DNA of 64,000 nt from an uncultured Selenomonadales bacterium (lineage in GTDB: Bacteria; Bacillota; Negativicutes; Acidaminococcales; Acidaminococcaceae). The translations under genes were made by a program, and so were the position numbers. Shown here in pieces: positions 17,024-25,526 of the stretch. The stretch's first letter is position 1, and the number at the start of each line of letters is the position of its first letter. The stretch is taken from contig ONAN01000005.1 in NCBI GenBank assembly GCA_900315805.1, positions 1 to 64,000 on the forward strand, read 5' to 3'. The notes under the pieces were generated by a model. It made no database searches. It had not been told where the DNA came from and saw only the letters and a list, made by a program, of their open reading frames with translations.

Positions 17024-18769
17024 ATGAATAAAAAGACAGCAGCTGCCATCCTGCTGGCAAGCCTGACGTTGACGACGCAGGCCTTTGCTTCGGATGACAC
17101 GGTGGATGAATACAACCACTTTGACAAATACGCCAACCCGGGTACCCAGGCGGCACCGGTCATCGTCAATGACTGGAAACGGCCGGCCGGGGAAGAGGAG
17201 GAAGGCATCCTGGCGGAGAAGTCCGACGTCCAGCCCCGCAAAAAGGATGAAGCCGCGGAACGGCGCGCGGCGGCACGCAAGAGCGGCAAAACCGGGGAAG
17301 CGGCCCGGGAAGCTGCCGACCAGGCGCCGGAACAGACCTATGAAAACGGTGTCCTGTCCCGTACGAAACAGGGTACGGCGGCCAATTCGGAAACGCGTAC
17401 GCTGCCGCTGACGATTACGGGCGACGAAGCGCAGTACGCCAACGGGTCGGGCGACTTCATCGTCACGGGCAACGTGAAGATGGTGCAGGGCACGCAGACC
17501 CTGTACACGACGAAGGCCGTGGGCAATGCCAAGACGGGCGACGTGTGGCTGCTGGAAGGCGGGACCCTGGTGGAACCCCTGAACCGCATGACCGGCCAGT
17601 GGGCCCATTACAACTTCAACACGGAGACTGGCGAAATCCGCCGTCTGGAAGGCAAGAGCCAGAAGGATTTCTACCGGGCGCCCCACGCGGTCATTGAAAA
17701 CGGCATGATCGTCATCGACGAGGGCGGCACGACGACGCGCTGCCCGGCGGTCAAACACCCGCCCTGCCTTTCCGTGAAGGCGAAGACCATCACCATCGTA
17801 CCGAACAAGCGGATTGTGGCCCGCGACGTGCAGGTCTTCCTCCGCGGCGTCCATGTCTATTCCCGCAAGACCTGGATCAACGATTTCACCCAGTCGACGG
17901 AACGTACCATGCCCCGTATCGGCTGGAACGACGATAAAGGCTTCTATGTGGCTCTCGATTACGAGACGCCGATCGGCAACCCCCTGCTGAAGAACCCGAC
18001 GAAGTTCTACATGCACCAGATTTATTACAGCAAGTCCCATTACAAGCCTTACTACAGCCTGCGGCACGACCAGCCGGACTTTTACGTGCGCTTTAACGAC
18101 GGCTGGATTTACGACAGCGATAACGACGACATCGACGAAGGCATCTGGCTGCACAAGAAGACCGACTGGGGTCTGTTCCTGAAGCCGCACCGCATCGCGA
18201 AAGGACTGCCCCTGAGCGTGTCCGGCCATATCACCCACGGTCTGTGGCGTTACAACGTGAACCGCTGGCAGAGCTGGCATACGGACAAGGTGATCATGGT
18301 GAACCATGACCGCATCTATCCGTTGGGCGGCAAAAAGCTGTACCTGGACCTGGCAGCCGGACGGCGGTGGGTCGACGAGAGCAACCCCGTCAGACAGCGG
18401 CGCTGGGGCAAGCATCTGAACTCCAACATCTACCAGGGCACGCTGGGCTACAACTTCTCGCCCAAGTGGAGCGTCTGGGAAACCTATCACGACGAACACA
18501 AGACGAGCTATAACTTCTCCCTGGGCCAGCCGGACTTTGCGAAGGAATGGCGCTCGGGTATTTCGTGGCGCCCCGATGACCACAACACCTTCACCATCGT
18601 GGACCGCTACAATTCGGACAAAGGCTCGTGGACGCACGGACACTATTCGACGACCTATATCTGGTCGCACCGGTTCTGCTGCTGGGTACTGTCCGGTGCC
18701 TACGAACAGAAACATTACGACGGCGGCGACAACGAATGGACGGTCAAACTGGACCTGCTGTTCTGGTAA
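17024..18769 (+). CDS. lptD: LptD/OstA-like LPS-assembly outer-membrane protein
   Basis: 581 aa. Start at ATG 17024 (GGAGG 8 bases upstream) rather than the in-frame ATG at 17003. A signal peptide (to about residue 22) and a charged Lys/Glu/Ala-rich linker (to about 125) precede an OstA jelly-roll domain (about 125-215, TITGDEAQYANGSGDFIVTGNVKM). A conserved two-Cys segment (RCPAVKHPPC) and a C-terminal barrel region of alternating aromatic strands ending DLLFW follow. It inserts LPS into the outer membrane. It is shorter than proteobacterial LptD (about 780 aa). Position upstream of heptose synthesis supports the role; family call is strong, exact orthology less so. Confidence 0.75.
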   Translation: MNKKTAAAILLASLTLTTQAFASDDTVDEYNHFDKYANPGTQAAPVIVNDWKRPAGEEEEGILAEKSDVQPRKKDEAAERRAAARKSGKTGEAAREAADQAPEQTYENGVLSRTKQGTAANSETRTLPLTITGDEAQYANGSGDFIVTGNVKMVQGTQTLYTTKAVGNAKTGDVWLLEGGTLVEPLNRMTGQWAHYNFNTETGEIRRLEGKSQKDFYRAPHAVIENGMIVIDEGGTTTRCPAVKHPPCLSVKAKTITIVPNKRIVARDVQVFLRGVHVYSRKTWINDFTQSTERTMPRIGWNDDKGFYVALDYETPIGNPLLKNPTKFYMHQIYYSKSHYKPYYSLRHDQPDFYVRFNDGWIYDSDNDDIDEGIWLHKKTDWGLFLKPHRIAKGLPLSVSGHITHGLWRYNVNRWQSWHTDKVIMVNHDRIYPLGGKKLYLDLAAGRRWVDESNPVRQRRWGKHLNSNIYQGTLGYNFSPKWSVWETYHDEHKTSYNFSLGQPDFAKEWRSGISWRPDDHNTFTIVDRYNSDKGSWTHGHYSTTYIWSHRFCCWVLSGAYEQKHYDGGDNEWTVKLDLLFW

Positions 18770-18826
18770 GGGCCGCAGGCGGATCCGCCGGGAGCGGAAT
18801 CCGTACAGGGAAAGGATGATTACGAT

Positions 18827-19390
18827 TTGAACCAGCTTATCACAAAGCGGATGGAAGAACACCGGGAAGTACTGGAGCGCCTCATGGCGTCGGACCTGCC
18901 GGAAAAACTCGGACAGGCGGCGGACCTGGTGGAAAAGGCCCTGGCCGCGGGGCACAAGGTGCTGTTCTGCGGTAACGGCGGCAGTGCGGCCGACAGTCAG
19001 CATCTGGCGGCGGAATTCGTCGGCCGGTTCCAGAAGGAACGGCGCGGCCTGCCCGCCATCGCCCTGACGGTCGACACGTCGATCCTGACGGCTGTGGCCA
19101 ACGATTACGGGTACGAAACGGTCTTCGCCCGCCAGGTACAGGCCCTGGGCGAAGCCGGCGACGTGCTGTTCGGCATTTCCACGTCGGGCAGCAGCAAGAA
19201 TGTGCTGCTGGCCATTGAGGAAGCAAAAAAGAAGGGCATCGCCTGCGTCGGCATGACCGCCGAAGGCGGCGGCAAAATGGCCTCGGCCTGCGACATCTGC
19301 CTGGCCGTGCCTGCCAAAGTGACGGCCCGGGCCCAGGAAATGCATATCCTCATGGGCCATATCCTGTGTGAATTGGTGGATCACGAATGA
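18827..19390 (+). CDS. gmhA: Sedoheptulose-7-phosphate isomerase
   Basis: 187 aa SIS-domain protein, family length. The motif FCGNGGSAADSQHLAAEFVGRF holds the substrate loop, and the C-terminal AQEMHILMGHILC carries active-site His residues. It converts sedoheptulose-7-P to D-glycero-D-manno-heptose-7-P, the first committed step for LPS heptose. It starts at TTG with AAAGGA about 10 bases upstream, and overlaps hldE by 4 bases. Confidence 0.95.
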   Translation: MNQLITKRMEEHREVLERLMASDLPEKLGQAADLVEKALAAGHKVLFCGNGGSAADSQHLAAEFVGRFQKERRGLPAIALTVDTSILTAVANDYGYETVFARQVQALGEAGDVLFGISTSGSSKNVLLAIEEAKKKGIACVGMTAEGGGKMASACDICLAVPAKVTARAQEMHILMGHILCELVDHE

Positions 19391-20868
19391 ATAACTTGGA
19401 TTGTACGACCTTTGTAGCGGAAAAAATCCAGAACCTGCGCATCGCCGTCGTGGGGGACGTGATGGTGGACCGCTACTTTTACGGCGAAGTGAAGCGTATT
19501 TCCCCGGAAGCACCGGTTCCCGTGAACCATGTGCAGCAGATCAAGTCTGTATTGGGCGGCGCCGCCAATGTGGCAGCGAACCTGGCGGGCCTGGGCTGCC
19601 AGGTCTTCGTGGCCGGCGTGACGGGGGACGACGACAACCGCCGCATCCTGGACGGGCTGCTGGCGGACGCCCGCATTGATGCTTCGGGCCTGGTGAAGTC
19701 GCCGCACCGCTCCACCATTACGAAGATGCGCATCCTCGGCGCGCGGCAGCAGATGCTCCGCCTCGATTTCGAGGAAGTGGGCGATCTGGACCGTGCGGAA
19801 GCCGATGCGCTGAAACAATGGTTCCTCGACCGGGTGGAAAAGGGCCTCGACGGCATCGCCGTTTCGGACTACGCCAAAGGCGTCTGCTCCGACGACTTCT
19901 GCCAGTGGCTCATCCGCATGGCCCAGGTGCACAACATCCCCGTCCTGGTGGACCCGAAGGGGCCGCACTGGGAAAAGTACGACGGCTGCACCTTCATCAC
20001 GCCGAACCTGAAGGAAATGTGCGAAGCCGCCGGGCAGACTGTTCCGAATGAAGACGGCCCGGTGCTGCAGCTGGCCTCCATGGCGCGGGAACGCTACCAC
20101 ATCGAGAATGTGGTCGTGACGCGCAGCGAAAAGGGCATGACCCTCGTGGGCGGCCACCGCACGGTCATCCACAGCCCCGCGACGGCCCTGGAAGTGTTCG
20201 ATGTGTCCGGCGCCGGCGACACGGCGGCGGCCAGCCTTATCGCGGCGGCGGCCGGCGGGCTGTCCCTGCCGGAAGCGGTCTATATGGCCAACCGGGCTTC
20301 GGGCATCGTGGTCGGCAAGGTCGGCACCTATCCCGTGCACCGGGACGAGCTGCTGACGGACCTGCTGGCGGAAGAGCGGAAACTCGGCTACGGGTTCCGG
20401 CCCCTGTCCTGGAAGGAGATTTCCGATCTGGCTTCGATCTGGCGTAAAGGCGGCGAAAAAATCGTCTTTACGAACGGCTGCTTCGATATCCTCCACGTGG
20501 GACACGTGTCCTATCTGGAAAAGGCGGCCAAACTGGGCAAGCACCTCATCGTCGGCCTCAATTCCGACGACTCCGTGCGGCGCCTGAAGGGAGAGACGCG
20601 CCCCCTGGTCCACGAACTGGACCGGGCCCGCATCCTGGCCTCCCTGTCGTGCGTGGACGCCGTGGTCATCTTCCACGAAGACACGCCGACGAAACTGATC
20701 AAAATGATCCGGCCGGACATCCTCGTCAAGGGCGGCGACTACCGTCCTGACCAGGTGGCAGGCCGTGAATATGCCGGTAAAGTGGAAATCATCAAATTTG
20801 AAGAAGGATATTCGACGACGGGCCTGATTGAAAAGATCGCAGGCCTCGTGCGGGAGGGAAAATTATGA
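19387..20868 (+). CDS. hldE: Bifunctional heptose-7-P kinase / heptose-1-P adenylyltransferase
   Basis: 493 aa. The N-terminal PfkB-type kinase (to about residue 330) has VVGDVMVDRYFYGEVKRISPEAPVPV and the catalytic SGAGDTAAASL motif. The C-terminal nucleotidyltransferase (from about 355) has FTNGCFDILHVGHVSYL with the HxGH motif. It makes ADP-D-glycero-beta-D-manno-heptose after GmhB has removed the 7-phosphate. It overlaps gmhA and hldD by 4 bases each, so the set is translationally coupled. Confidence 0.96.
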   Translation: MNNLDCTTFVAEKIQNLRIAVVGDVMVDRYFYGEVKRISPEAPVPVNHVQQIKSVLGGAANVAANLAGLGCQVFVAGVTGDDDNRRILDGLLADARIDASGLVKSPHRSTITKMRILGARQQMLRLDFEEVGDLDRAEADALKQWFLDRVEKGLDGIAVSDYAKGVCSDDFCQWLIRMAQVHNIPVLVDPKGPHWEKYDGCTFITPNLKEMCEAAGQTVPNEDGPVLQLASMARERYHIENVVVTRSEKGMTLVGGHRTVIHSPATALEVFDVSGAGDTAAASLIAAAAGGLSLPEAVYMANRASGIVVGKVGTYPVHRDELLTDLLAEERKLGYGFRPLSWKEISDLASIWRKGGEKIVFTNGCFDILHVGHVSYLEKAAKLGKHLIVGLNSDDSVRRLKGETRPLVHELDRARILASLSCVDAVVIFHEDTPTKLIKMIRPDILVKGGDYRPDQVAGREYAGKVEIIKFEEGYSTTGLIEKIAGLVREGKL

Positions 20869-21842
20869 TCATCGTAACCGGTGGTGCCGGATTCATCGGC
20901 AGTAACATCGTCAAAGGCCTGAACGAACGGGGCCGCGACGACATCCTCGTCGTGGACAACCTGACCAACATGGTGAAGTTCAAGAACATCCAGGCCCTGA
21001 AGGTCATGGACTACATGGACAAGGTCGCCTTCGGCGAAGCCCTGCAGGCAGGGAAATTCGACCACGAGAAGATCGACGTCATCTTCCACGAAGGCGCCTG
21101 CTCGGACACCATGGAATACAACGGCAAGTACATGATGGAAAACAACTTCGAATACACGAAGCGCCTGTTCCATTTCGCCACGGACCGCAAGATCCAGTTC
21201 ATGTACGCTTCGTCCGCCTCGACCTACGGCAGCGGCAAGCACGGTTTCACGGAGAAACCGGAATGCGAAGAGGCGCTGAACGTCTACGCCTTCTCGAAAC
21301 TGTTCTTCGACAACTATTTCCGCCGTTACGCAGCGAACCTGGAAAGCCAGGTCGTAGGCCTGCGCTATTTCAACGTATACGGCCCCCAGGAAAACCACAA
21401 GGGCAAAATGTCTTCCATGGCCTTCCAGATGTATAACCAGTTCAAGGCCGAAGGCAAAGTGAAGCTCTTCGGCGCCTACGAAGGCTACGGCCCGGGCGAA
21501 CAGACCCGCGACTTCGTCTATGTGAAAGATGTCGTGAAGGTCAACTTCTTCTTCTGGGACCATCCGGAACTGTCGGGCATCTACAACTGCGGCACGGGGC
21601 ACGCCCATCCGTTCAACACGGTGGCCAAGGCCGTGCTGAAGCATTTCGACGCTCCCCTGGAGAAACTCGAATACATCGATTTCCCGGAAGTGCTGAAAGG
21701 CAAGTACCAGAGCTACACCCAGGCCGACGACACGAAACTGCTGGCGGCCGGGTATGACGGCGGCTTCACGGATATCGAAAAGGCCGTCGGCGAATACTGC
21801 GACCTGCTGGACAAGACCGGCGGGTACTACACGAAGTTCTGA
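20865..21842 (+). CDS. hldD: ADP-L-glycero-D-manno-heptose 6-epimerase
   Basis: 325 aa short-chain dehydrogenase. Rossmann motif VTGGAGFIGSNIV at the N-terminus, SSASTYGSG with the catalytic Ser/Thr, and a YAFSK Tyr-Lys pair near residue 145. It performs the last step of ADP-L-glycero-D-manno-heptose synthesis. It overlaps hldE by 4 bases; gmhB follows after 7 bases. Confidence 0.96.
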   Translation: MIIVTGGAGFIGSNIVKGLNERGRDDILVVDNLTNMVKFKNIQALKVMDYMDKVAFGEALQAGKFDHEKIDVIFHEGACSDTMEYNGKYMMENNFEYTKRLFHFATDRKIQFMYASSASTYGSGKHGFTEKPECEEALNVYAFSKLFFDNYFRRYAANLESQVVGLRYFNVYGPQENHKGKMSSMAFQMYNQFKAEGKVKLFGAYEGYGPGEQTRDFVYVKDVVKVNFFFWDHPELSGIYNCGTGHAHPFNTVAKAVLKHFDAPLEKLEYIDFPEVLKGKYQSYTQADDTKLLAAGYDGGFTDIEKAVGEYCDLLDKTGGYYTKF

Positions 21843-21849
21843 GGCGGCC

Positions 21850-22380
21850 ATGAAGGAAAAAGGTGCGAAACTGTGCCTGTTCGACCGCGACGGCGTGCTG
21901 AACGTGGACAAGGCCTACCTGTACCGTCCCGAGGACGCCGAATGGATTCCCGGCAGCCGCGAAGCCGTGGCCTGGCTGAACCGTCAGGGCTACACCGTGG
22001 TCGTCGTGACGAACCAGAGCGGCGTGGCCCGCGGGTATTACACGGAAGACGACGTGCACCGCTTTCACGCGTGGATGGCAGGCGAATTCGCCAAGGCCGG
22101 CGCGAAGATCGACCGGTTCTATTATTGCCCCCACCTGAAAGAAGGCACGGTGGCGGCGTATGCCGTCGACTGCGAGTGCCGCAAGCCGAAACCGGGCATG
22201 GTGCTCGCGGCCCTGCGGGACTACGGCGCCGCCCCGGAAGACTGCTTCCTCGTGGGCGACAGCCCGCGCGATATCGAGGCAGCGCAGGCGGCCGGCGTGG
22301 CGGGGTACCTGTTTCAAGGCGGGAACCTGCTGGACTTTGTACAGTCCATCGACGCGGCGCGGCAAGGCAAAACGAAATAA
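21850..22380 (+). CDS. gmhB: D-glycero-D-manno-heptose-1,7-bisphosphate 7-phosphatase
   Basis: 176 aa HAD-family phosphatase. Nucleophile motif LFDRDGVLN, motif II TNQSGVARGYY, a zinc-binding loop CPHLKEG...CECRKPKPGM, and motif III/IV VGDSPRDIEAA. The size and zinc loop are typical of GmhB and separate it from other HAD enzymes. The start at ATG 21850 is used because the longer frame overlaps hldD. It completes the four-gene heptose pathway. Confidence 0.95.
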   Translation: MKEKGAKLCLFDRDGVLNVDKAYLYRPEDAEWIPGSREAVAWLNRQGYTVVVVTNQSGVARGYYTEDDVHRFHAWMAGEFAKAGAKIDRFYYCPHLKEGTVAAYAVDCECRKPKPGMVLAALRDYGAAPEDCFLVGDSPRDIEAAQAAGVAGYLFQGGNLLDFVQSIDAARQGKTK

Positions 22381-22393
22381 GGATTTGGCATAG

Positions 22394-23434
22394 ATGGAAT
22401 ACCGTAACATCCTCCTGATCAAAATGAGCTCATTGGGCGACGTATTGCATACGTTGCCCTTTGTTGCGGTTTTAAGGGACCGTTTCCCCAAAGCCCGCAT
22501 CACCTGGCTCGTCCATCCGCAGTTCTCCGGGTTCGTGCCGGACCCGCCCATGGTGGACGAAGTGCTCTATTTTGACAAAAAGAAATTCAATAAGGCCGGC
22601 TGGGCGGAAAAGTGGCGCACGCTGAAGCAGCTGCGCGCCGCACTGCACGCCCGCCATTTCGACCTGGTCATCGACATGCAGGGCCTGGCCAAAAGCGCCC
22701 TGATGGCCCTTCTGAGCGGCTGCTCGAACCGCATCGGCTACTGCGAGATGCGCGAGGGAAGCGGCCTCGTGAGCCGCGCCATCAAAGGGGACCACGCTCA
22801 TGACCACGTCATCGAGCGGTATCTCGACGTGGCCCGCTATCTGGGCTGTACGGTCGATGAAATCCGGTTCCCCATGCCGAATCTCGACAAGGAGTGGGAG
22901 AGCCTGCGGGGCAAATGCCCGCTGGACCTGACGCGGCCCTACGTGGTGTTCTGCCCGGGCGCCCGCTGGGAAACCAAAAAGTGGCCGGCGGAACATTACG
23001 CCGCCCTGGCCCGCCTGATTCTGGCCGACGGCCCCGGGGTCGTCCTGGCCGGCGGACCCGACGACAAGGAGCTGGGCGCGCGTATCGCCGCCCTGACGCC
23101 GGGCGTGACGGACCTGACGGGGCAGACCTCGCTGCGCGAACTGGGCGCCCTCATCAGCCACTGCGCCGTCTATATCAGCGGTGACACGGGCCCCCTGTTC
23201 ATCGCGACGGCTTTTAAAAAGCCCCTCGTCGCCCTCTACGGGCCGACGAAGGCCGACCGCACGGGCCCCTACGGAAGCGACGCCTCGACCATCCTCATCG
23301 CCCCCGTGCCCTGTGCCGGGTGCCTGAAGAAACACTGCGGCGACTGGAAATGCATGCCGGCCCTCACGCCGGAGCGCGTGTTCCAGGAATATAAGCAAAA
23401 GATGACGGCCCTCCGGGCCGGGGAAAGGAAGTGA
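22394..23434 (+). CDS. GT9 heptosyltransferase (WaaC/WaaF-like)
   Basis: 346 aa. The N-terminal family signature is ILLIKMSSLGDVLHTLPFVAVLRDRFPKARITWLVHPQF. The nucleotide-sugar half has CPGARWETKKWPAEHYAAL and ISGDTGPLFIATAFKKPLVALYGPT. It transfers heptose from ADP-heptose to the LPS inner core on the cytoplasmic face. The KMSSLGDVLHTLP form resembles heptosyltransferase I (WaaC), but acceptor specificity cannot be read from sequence. A Cys-rich tail (CAGCLKKHCGDWKCM) is seen in both GT9 proteins here. Confidence 0.88.
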   Translation: MEYRNILLIKMSSLGDVLHTLPFVAVLRDRFPKARITWLVHPQFSGFVPDPPMVDEVLYFDKKKFNKAGWAEKWRTLKQLRAALHARHFDLVIDMQGLAKSALMALLSGCSNRIGYCEMREGSGLVSRAIKGDHAHDHVIERYLDVARYLGCTVDEIRFPMPNLDKEWESLRGKCPLDLTRPYVVFCPGARWETKKWPAEHYAALARLILADGPGVVLAGGPDDKELGARIAALTPGVTDLTGQTSLRELGALISHCAVYISGDTGPLFIATAFKKPLVALYGPTKADRTGPYGSDASTILIAPVPCAGCLKKHCGDWKCMPALTPERVFQEYKQKMTALRAGERK

Positions 23435-24495
23435 AGGACGTGGAACTCAACCGGAAACGGATCCTGGTGACATTCCTCATGCACCTGGGCGACCTGACGC
23501 TGACGACGCCCTTCATCCGCGCCCTGCGGCAGGCAGCGCCGGATTCCTACATCGCCATGCTCGTCGACGAAAAACTCAAGGATGTGGTGCTCCACAATCC
23601 CTGCCTCGACGAGGTCATCACCATCGATAAAAAAGGACGGGACAACCACCTGCTGTCCCTGATAGCCTGCGCCCATAAACTGAGCGGCATGCATTTCGAC
23701 ATCCTCATCAACCTGCACCCCAACGAGCGGTGCTCCTTCATCTGCGCCATGACGAAGGTGCCCGTCCGCGCGGGTACCACGAACTGGCTCTTCAAGCCCT
23801 GGTTCAAGCCCTATACGCCCCTGGACCGCACGAAACACGCGGCGGACATGTATCTCGACGTCCTCACCCAGCTGGGCGTGAAGAAGCTGCAGCACCACGG
23901 CCTGGAAATCTTCCCGGGCGAAGAAAACACGGAAACGGCCCGGAAGTTCTGGGAAGGGCAGGGGGTGAAACCGGAAGACAAACTGGTCGGCTTCAACATC
24001 GGCAGTGCCGTGGAAACGAAGCGCTGGGCCCCCGAACGGTTCGCCGACGTGGCGGACACCCTCGCGGAACGGGGCTACCGGCCGGTCTTTTTCGGCGGCA
24101 CCATGGACCTGGACATGGTCCACGACGCCGTCAGCCACATGAAGACCCGTCCCATCATCGCGACGGGGGAATTCGGCATCGGCGAACTGGCGGCAGCCAT
24201 GCGGCGCTGCAGCCTCATCGTGACGAACGACAGCGGCCCCATGCACGTGGCCATCAGCCAGCGGGTGCCCATCGTGGCCATGTACGGCCCGAGCCACCCG
24301 GACCTGTACGGTCCTTATACGGACAAAGCCACGATCGTGACGGCCATACCGCCCTGTCCGGGCTGTGCGGCCGGCATGAAGCATCACTGCGATGACAAGC
24401 GGTACAACATGCGCTGCATGAAGGATCTGACAGTCCAGCAGGTGCTGGACGCCTGCTTCCGCTGGATTCCGTCCCGGGCGGACGCGCTCCGGTAA
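23431..24495 (+). CDS. Second GT9 glycosyltransferase (heptosyltransferase-like)
   Basis: 354 aa from a GTG start overlapping the previous gene by 4 bases. It has the GT9 pattern: ILVTFLMHLGDLTLTTPFIRALRQAAPDSYIAMLVDE, then GFNIGSAVETKRWAPERFADVA and VTNDSGPMHVAISQRVPIVAMYGPSHPDLYGPY. The C-terminal Cys motif CPGCAAGMKHHC...MRCM parallels the preceding protein. It probably adds the second heptose or a related sugar to the LPS core. Which enzyme is first is not determinable here. Confidence 0.85.
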   Translation: MKDVELNRKRILVTFLMHLGDLTLTTPFIRALRQAAPDSYIAMLVDEKLKDVVLHNPCLDEVITIDKKGRDNHLLSLIACAHKLSGMHFDILINLHPNERCSFICAMTKVPVRAGTTNWLFKPWFKPYTPLDRTKHAADMYLDVLTQLGVKKLQHHGLEIFPGEENTETARKFWEGQGVKPEDKLVGFNIGSAVETKRWAPERFADVADTLAERGYRPVFFGGTMDLDMVHDAVSHMKTRPIIATGEFGIGELAAAMRRCSLIVTNDSGPMHVAISQRVPIVAMYGPSHPDLYGPYTDKATIVTAIPPCPGCAAGMKHHCDDKRYNMRCMKDLTVQQVLDACFRWIPSRADALR

Positions 24496-24533
24496 CGCGG
24501 AACGGAACCAAAACCATCAGGAGGAGTTTTTAC

Positions 24534-25481
24534 ATGAAACCTGCTACTCAGGTCGATGTCCAACAGTTCAAAAAGGTCTTCATCCTTTTCAACCGTTACT
24601 CCGGCAAACAGCTCTTTGCCACCACACCGGCCCGTATTTATGAAATCTACCGGCTCCTGCGGGAACACCTGCAGGCCCATGTGGAGATGCTCGACGTGCG
24701 TTATTTCGAGCAGATGCCGGAGCTGGCCCGCCGCGTGGTGGACGAACACTGCGACTGGGTCATCATCGCCGGCGGCGACGGGACCATCCGCGCCTTCGTT
24801 GAGGATATGCTGCGCCTAGACTACCATCCCTACATCAGCGTGTTCCCTGCCGGCACGGTCAATCTGATCGCCAAGGAAATGACGCTGCGCCGCGACCCCG
24901 TGCGCTGGGTCCGGCGGGCCCTGCGCGGCAACGTGTACGATTTCTACACGGCCTGGGCCAACGGCAACCTGTTCCTGACGGTCGCCAGCGTCGGCTTCGA
25001 CTCCCTCGTCGTGGACAACGTCGGTTTCATGGAAAAGCGGCTTCTGAACAAGTTCGCCTACATTTTGACGGGGACGCAGACCCTGCGAAAGGAAGTCCTG
25101 TTCAACAACTGGAAATACGAATTCGAGGCCCGCTTCGACGACGAGGAGGAATGGCATCCCGCTTCCTCCATCATCGTCGGGAAGAGCCGTTATTACGCGG
25201 GACGGTACAACCTGTTCCCGGAGGCGGCCATCACGTCGCCGGACCTGCATGTGGCCCTGTTCCCCGGACGGACCCGTTCGGACCTGTTGAAATACGCCTC
25301 CCTCATCACGCTGGAAGGCCTGGGCCTGGACAAGGGCATTGTGCGCCGCGCGGCCCGGAAGGTGGAAATCCGCTGCCTGACGGACGACGGTGAGTTCCCG
25401 GTCGAACTGGACGGCGACGCCGTGACATCGACGCCGCTGAAAATCGTCATGGGCGAGAAACCCATGAAACTCATTCCCTGA
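24534..25481 (+). CDS. Diacylglycerol/lipid kinase family protein
   Basis: 315 aa with the DAGK catalytic signature IIAGGDGTIRAFVEDML near residue 80 and FPAGTVNLIAKEM. The C-terminal beta-sandwich (VELDGDAV) is normal for YegS/DgkB-like soluble lipid kinases, which bind the membrane peripherally and phosphorylate diacylglycerol using ATP. AGGAG precedes the ATG. The next gene, 45 bases downstream, encodes an LtaS-like head-group transferase. Enzymes of that fold release diacylglycerol, so recycling of that product is a reasonable inference. Confidence 0.85.
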   Translation: MKPATQVDVQQFKKVFILFNRYSGKQLFATTPARIYEIYRLLREHLQAHVEMLDVRYFEQMPELARRVVDEHCDWVIIAGGDGTIRAFVEDMLRLDYHPYISVFPAGTVNLIAKEMTLRRDPVRWVRRALRGNVYDFYTAWANGNLFLTVASVGFDSLVVDNVGFMEKRLLNKFAYILTGTQTLRKEVLFNNWKYEFEARFDDEEEWHPASSIIVGKSRYYAGRYNLFPEAAITSPDLHVALFPGRTRSDLLKYASLITLEGLGLDKGIVRRAARKVEIRCLTDDGEFPVELDGDAVTSTPLKIVMGEKPMKLIP

Positions 25482-25526
25482 CTGTATCCCAGTTGAAATT
25501 TCCCTTTGAGAAAGGTGTTTAGTACA

